From contig CAJOMM010000029.1 of NCBI GenBank assembly GCA_905235765.1, positions 1-9,228 on the forward strand: a stretch of DNA of 9,228 nucleotides. Direction: 5' to 3'. The position numbers were made by a program, and so were the translations under genes. Below the pieces are notes generated by a model, which saw nothing but the letters and a program-made list of their open reading frames with translations, was not told the DNA's origin and did no database searches. This DNA comes from an uncultured Clostridia bacterium. GTDB taxonomy: Bacteria > Bacillota > Clostridia > Christensenellales > Borkfalkiaceae. Positions 6,303-9,228 of the stretch are shown one piece after another. The stretch's first letter is position 1. Every line of letters starts with the position of its first letter.

Positions 6303-6974
6303 ATGAACGTTCTTATTGTTGACGACGAAAAAGATCTGTGCAACGCGCTTTCGACAATTCTTATCCGAAACAATTATTCAGTTGACGTCGCTTACGACGG
6401 AGAAACCGGTTTGGACTTAGCTAAAACTGGTATTTACGACGTTATTCTTCTCGACGTTATGATGCCAAAGCTCAACGGATTCGAAGTGTTAAAAATTCTG
6501 CGTTCAAAAAAAATAGACGTGCCTATCCTCATGCTTACGGCTAAATCGGAAACCGGCGATAAAATTGACGGCTTGAATTTGGGCGCCGACGATTATATTA
6601 CAAAACCTTTCAATACGAACGAACTTCTGGCGAGAATTAAGGCGCTTTTAAGACGAAACAAAAATTTTACTCTTAATACCCTTTCGCTCGGCGATACCGT
6701 TCTCGACAGAGACACGCTCGAACTCGTTTGCAACGACAAAAAAATCACTCTCAGCAAAAAAGAATTTCAAATTATGGAAATCCTTATGCTGAACGCTGAT
6801 AAATGCGTTCACAAGGAACGGCTTATAGAAAAAATTTGGGGGTATGACAGCGAAGCCGAATATAACACTATCGAAGTATATATCTCTTTTCTTCGCAAAA
6901 AACTTTCGGCTATAAACTCAACTACCGAAATTAAATCCATAAGGGGCGTTGGTTATACGCTAAACGGAAAATGA
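6303..6974 (+). CDS. OmpR/PhoB-family response regulator
   Basis: This 223-residue transcription factor has a receiver domain (about 1-118) and a winged-helix DNA-binding domain (about 125-221). The acidic pocket Asp7-Asp8, phosphoacceptor Asp51 (LLDVMMP), Thr79 and Lys101 (TKPF) are all present. The output domain shows the family pattern LSKKEFQIMEIL, VHKERLIEKIWG, and the VYISFLRKKL recognition helix followed by IRGVGYTL. It is the partner of the kinase that follows, whose start overlaps its stop by 4 bp (ATGA). I see no Shine-Dalgarno sequence before its ATG, only the end of the phosphoribosyltransferase gene 1 nt away, so translation probably depends on coupling. Its targets are unknown; its own operon, including the flavodiiron gene, is the natural first guess. 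Confidence 0.95.
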   Translation: MNVLIVDDEKDLCNALSTILIRNNYSVDVAYDGETGLDLAKTGIYDVILLDVMMPKLNGFEVLKILRSKKIDVPILMLTAKSETGDKIDGLNLGADDYITKPFNTNELLARIKALLRRNKNFTLNTLSLGDTVLDRDTLELVCNDKKITLSKKEFQIMEILMLNADKCVHKERLIEKIWGYDSEAEYNTIEVYISFLRKKLSAINSTTEIKSIRGVGYTLNGK

Positions 6975-8125
6975 CAAAAAAAGAACAGAGAAAATTTATT
7001 GCCGTAATGATGATTTGCTTAACGCTTATTTTTGCGGCGCTCTTTATATCGGTCGTTATCACCGGCCGAAACCATGCTCTTTTAAACTGCAGAAACGAAT
7101 TAGACTTTTTACAGGCGCATTATTCAGACGCATCTTTCGGTTCGCTCTATGACCGTAATTTTTTTGTTGCTGACGCTTTTTCGGAAAATAATTATTCTAT
7201 TAAATCGGAAAACTATAGTTTTTCTGCCGACATTGTAGACAACATCGTTATTAAAGCGATAACTAAAGATTTCGAATACGGCCATTATTCCGACTGCTAT
7301 TATAAAAAAGAATTCGTAGGTCCAACCGTTCGGATATTCGCCGCGGATATGAACAAAGTTTTTGCGCCATACAGACAGTCTACTTCTGTCGCTTTATATT
7401 CGTTTATAATTGCCATCGTGCTGTTGTTCTTTATTGTCTGGGGATTATCCGTAAAAATTTTCTCGCCCATAAAAGAAAGTCTCAATAAACAAAGAAAATT
7501 TATCTCCGACGCCAGCCACGAACTGAAAACGCCTCTGGCAATAATTTCCGCAAATACAGACGTTTTAGAGCAAAACTCCCCTTACGTTCTGAGCATTAAA
7601 AAACAGGTCGAAAGATTGGATTTTCTCGTCGATGACCTTCTTACCCTCGCTCGTATGGACGAGGGGCAAAATAACATAATGAAAGAAGAATTTTGCGTGT
7701 CGGAAGAAGTTGCCGACGTGCTTTTAACTTTTGAAGCTTTGGCTTACGAAAAAAATAAAAAACTTATAAGCGATATTATGCCCGACCTTTTATACAAAGG
7801 CGACAAAGAGGGACTTAAAAGAATTGCCGGAATACTTCTTGACAATGCGGTAAAATACTCTTCCGATTGCGGAACGATCTTAGTTACGCTGAAAAAATCC
7901 GGCCAGCGAATTATCCTCACCGTAAAAAACGACGGAAGCAATGTTCCGAACAACCTGTCGGACAGAATTTTCGAAAGATTTTTCAGAGACGATTCGCGTT
8001 CTCGCGAATACGGCGGCAACGGATTAGGCCTTTCCATTGCCAAAAATATTGCAACCTCTAACGATTGGCGTATTTCCGCCGAATCGGTTTACGGAAAATC
8101 TATGACTATTACGCTTATTTTGTGA
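6971..8125 (+). CDS. Membrane sensor histidine kinase
   Basis: This 384-residue kinase pairs with the preceding regulator. TM1 is at about 9-32 and TM2 at about 139-164, enclosing a roughly 105-residue extracytoplasmic domain that I do not recognise. The phosphoacceptor His183 sits in SDASHELKTPLAI. The ATPase domain has the N box LLDNAVKYS (Asn292), an NDGSNVP G1-type box (Asp321), the F box FERFFRDD and the G2 box GGNGLGLSIAKN (about 348-359). Only about 19 residues separate TM2 from His183, so there is no room for a usual HAMP domain. The sensor region contains two cysteines (Cys40, Cys109), which could respond to redox state, but this is speculation. The start overlaps the regulator's stop as ATGA, and the stop is 17 nt before the flavodiiron ATG. 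Confidence 0.95.
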   Translation: MTKKEQRKFIAVMMICLTLIFAALFISVVITGRNHALLNCRNELDFLQAHYSDASFGSLYDRNFFVADAFSENNYSIKSENYSFSADIVDNIVIKAITKDFEYGHYSDCYYKKEFVGPTVRIFAADMNKVFAPYRQSTSVALYSFIIAIVLLFFIVWGLSVKIFSPIKESLNKQRKFISDASHELKTPLAIISANTDVLEQNSPYVLSIKKQVERLDFLVDDLLTLARMDEGQNNIMKEEFCVSEEVADVLLTFEALAYEKNKKLISDIMPDLLYKGDKEGLKRIAGILLDNAVKYSSDCGTILVTLKKSGQRIILTVKNDGSNVPNNLSDRIFERFFRDDSRSREYGGNGLGLSIAKNIATSNDWRISAESVYGKSMTITLIL

Positions 8126-8130
8126 AAAAA

Positions 8131-8134
8131 GGAG
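8131..8134 (+). promoter_or_regulatory. Shine-Dalgarno site deciding the flavodiiron protein start
   Basis: GGAG lies 8 nt before the ATG at 8143, just after the kinase stop codon. It rules out the longer reading from the ATG at 8065, which would overlap the end of the kinase gene by 61 bp. Confidence 0.8.
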
Positions 8135-8142
8135 ATAAATTC

Positions 8143-8931
8143 ATGCAAAACGTTACTGACACCGTGCGCTACATAGGAATATACGATCGCGATATTAGAC
8201 TTTTTGAAGGACAATATACGGTCCCCGACGGGATGGCTTACAATTCTTACGTCATACTCGACGAAAAAATAGCCGTTATGGACTCTGTAGAGATGCGCTT
8301 CGGCGAAAAATGGCTTAAAAATATCAAAAACGTATTAGGCGATAAAACTCCCGACTATCTCATAGTTCAACACATGGAACCTGACCATTCCGCTAACGTA
8401 GACTTATTCATGAAAACCTATCCTGAAGCAAAAATCGTTTCTTCCGCCAAAGCGTTTAACATGATGAAAAATTTCTTCGGCACCGATTACCCGGATAGAA
8501 AAATTACCGTCGGAGAAGGTTCTTCCCTTTCGCTTGGCAACAGAACTCTTTCCTTCCTCGCGGCACCTATGGTACATTGGCCGGAAGTCATCTTAACTTA
8601 CGACAATAAAGATAAAATCTTGTTTTCTGCCGACGCGTTCGGGAGATTCGGCTCTAACGAAAAATACGAGGACTGGAAGAGCGAAGCGAGAAGATATTAT
8701 ATCGGTATCGTCGCAAAATACGGCGCTCAGGTACAAACGGTTTTGAAAAAAGCCGCCGACCTCGACATCGAGAAGATCCTCCCGTTACATGGCGAAGTCC
8801 TTACGGACAATCTGGGATATTACATCGATTTATACGATTTATGGTCTAAATACATGCCTGAAACAAAGGGCGTCGCAATAATTTACACTTCCGTATACGG
8901 GCACACAAAAAAAGCGATAGAACTGCTCTAA
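8143..8931 (+). CDS. fprA: Flavodiiron protein (FprA, type A flavoprotein): diiron domain and start of flavodoxin domain, interrupted by frameshift
   Basis: Flavodiiron proteins reduce O2 to water and/or NO to N2O in the cytoplasm, protecting anaerobes. The metallo-beta-lactamase-like domain (about 1-240) has the full diiron ligand set in the expected order: His77, Glu79, Asp81 (QHMEPDHS), His145 (MVHWPE), Asp164 (SADAFG) and His216 (LPLHGEV). The flavodoxin domain begins with the FMN phosphate-binding loop IYTSVYGHTKKA (about 247-258). After KAIELL the frame meets TAA at 8929-8931, but conserved flavodoxin sequence resumes in another frame from 8930. Family members continue LLAEKLKE here, so loss of 2 nt (or gain of 1) at CTC-TAA explains the break. 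As read, the product lacks most of the FMN domain and could not receive electrons normally. Confidence 0.92.
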   Translation: MQNVTDTVRYIGIYDRDIRLFEGQYTVPDGMAYNSYVILDEKIAVMDSVEMRFGEKWLKNIKNVLGDKTPDYLIVQHMEPDHSANVDLFMKTYPEAKIVSSAKAFNMMKNFFGTDYPDRKITVGEGSSLSLGNRTLSFLAAPMVHWPEVILTYDNKDKILFSADAFGRFGSNEKYEDWKSEARRYYIGIVAKYGAQVQTVLKKAADLDIEKILPLHGEVLTDNLGYYIDLYDLWSKYMPETKGVAIIYTSVYGHTKKAIELL

Positions 8932-9228
8932 AACTCTTAACGAAACGCAAATTGAACTCTTTAACCTCTCCTCTTGCGACGTTGCCGAAGCGGTAGCCGC
9001 GGCGTTCAGATACGACAGAATAGTGCTCGCTTCGACAACTTATAATATGGACGTTTTCCCGTTTATGCGCGATTTTCTGGAAAGACTTACCGAACGCAAT
9101 TTCAAGAACAGAAAAATCGCACTGATAGAAAACGGCTCGTGGGCGCCGAACGCCGCAAAAGTTATGCAAACAATACTTGAAAAATGCACGGGACTTGAAT
9201 TTTGCCAAAACACCGTTAAAATACTCTC
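8930..9228 (+). pseudogene. fprA: Out-of-frame continuation of the flavodiiron protein: rest of flavodoxin domain, cut by window edge
   Basis: This frame reads KTLNETQIELFNLSSCDVAE from 8930 and stays open to the right edge (99 codons). It contains AFRYDRIVLASTTYNMDVFP, the helix FMRDFLERLTERNF and IALIENGSWAP, all typical of the FMN-binding half of FprA-type flavoproteins. It has no start codon or ribosome site of its own near the junction, so it is the frameshifted remainder of the gene rather than a separate one. A shorter ATG-initiated product from within it seems unlikely. The C-terminus and any extra domain lie outside the window. Confidence 0.88.

Noticed and set aside
5906..6373. Minus-strand 155-codon open frame across the phosphoribosyltransferase and regulator
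   Set aside because: It is antisense to two well-conserved genes with low-complexity composition and no family signature.
8065..8142. Longer start for the flavodiiron protein at 8065
   Set aside because: It overlaps the conserved end of the kinase gene in another frame and has no ribosome site, whereas GGAG precedes the ATG at 8143.
1..9228. CRISPR arrays, insertion sequences, tRNA or rRNA genes
   Set aside because: I saw no spaced direct repeats, transposase-like frames, terminal inverted repeats or tRNA-like cloverleaf sequences. Coding genes and the T-box leader fill nearly all the window.

Overview
The window looks like chromosomal DNA from a low-to-moderate GC member of the Bacillota, probably an uncultured anaerobic clostridium. 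Four things point there: a tRNA-sensing T-box leader in front of thrS, a YtxC-like sporulation-family gene directly upstream of thrS (the order known from Bacillus), a class A flavodiiron protein of the type found in anaerobes, and strong Shine-Dalgarno sites. I cannot name the genus.

There are two divergent transcription units. On the minus strand, reading leftward from about 5640, come a P2B-type (PMCA-like) Ca2+ ATPase, a YtxC-like protein, then a sigma-A-type promoter, a complete T-box riboswitch with a Thr (ACC) specifier and an intrinsic terminator, and finally threonyl-tRNA synthetase. On the plus strand, reading rightward from about 5700, is a tight operon: a purine (adenine-like) phosphoribosyltransferase, an OmpR/PhoB response regulator, its sensor histidine kinase, and a flavodiiron protein (FprA) that runs off the right edge. 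The genes are 1 bp apart, overlapping by 4 bp, and 17 bp apart. A short divergent intergenic region (about 5638-5761) holds a candidate plus-strand promoter and a perfect CGTAAA-T-TTTACG palindrome.

The most notable point is that two otherwise intact genes are broken by small indels. thrS is split inside its editing domain by what looks like a 7-nt loss near 1630-1632. fprA is interrupted by a CTC-TAA junction near 8928-8931, and its flavodoxin domain continues in another frame. Both downstream halves remain fully open and conserved. The changes are therefore recent mutations, assembly or sequencing errors, or (less likely) recoding or split-protein expression. Since ThrRS is normally essential, this deserves checking against reads.

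The plus-strand operon suggests that the two-component system and the flavodiiron protein act together in an O2/NO or redox response, but this rests only on gene order. I do not see a clearly new defence or mobile system, CRISPR array, insertion sequence, tRNA or rRNA in the window. Nearly all the sequence is accounted for by these genes and the thrS leader.
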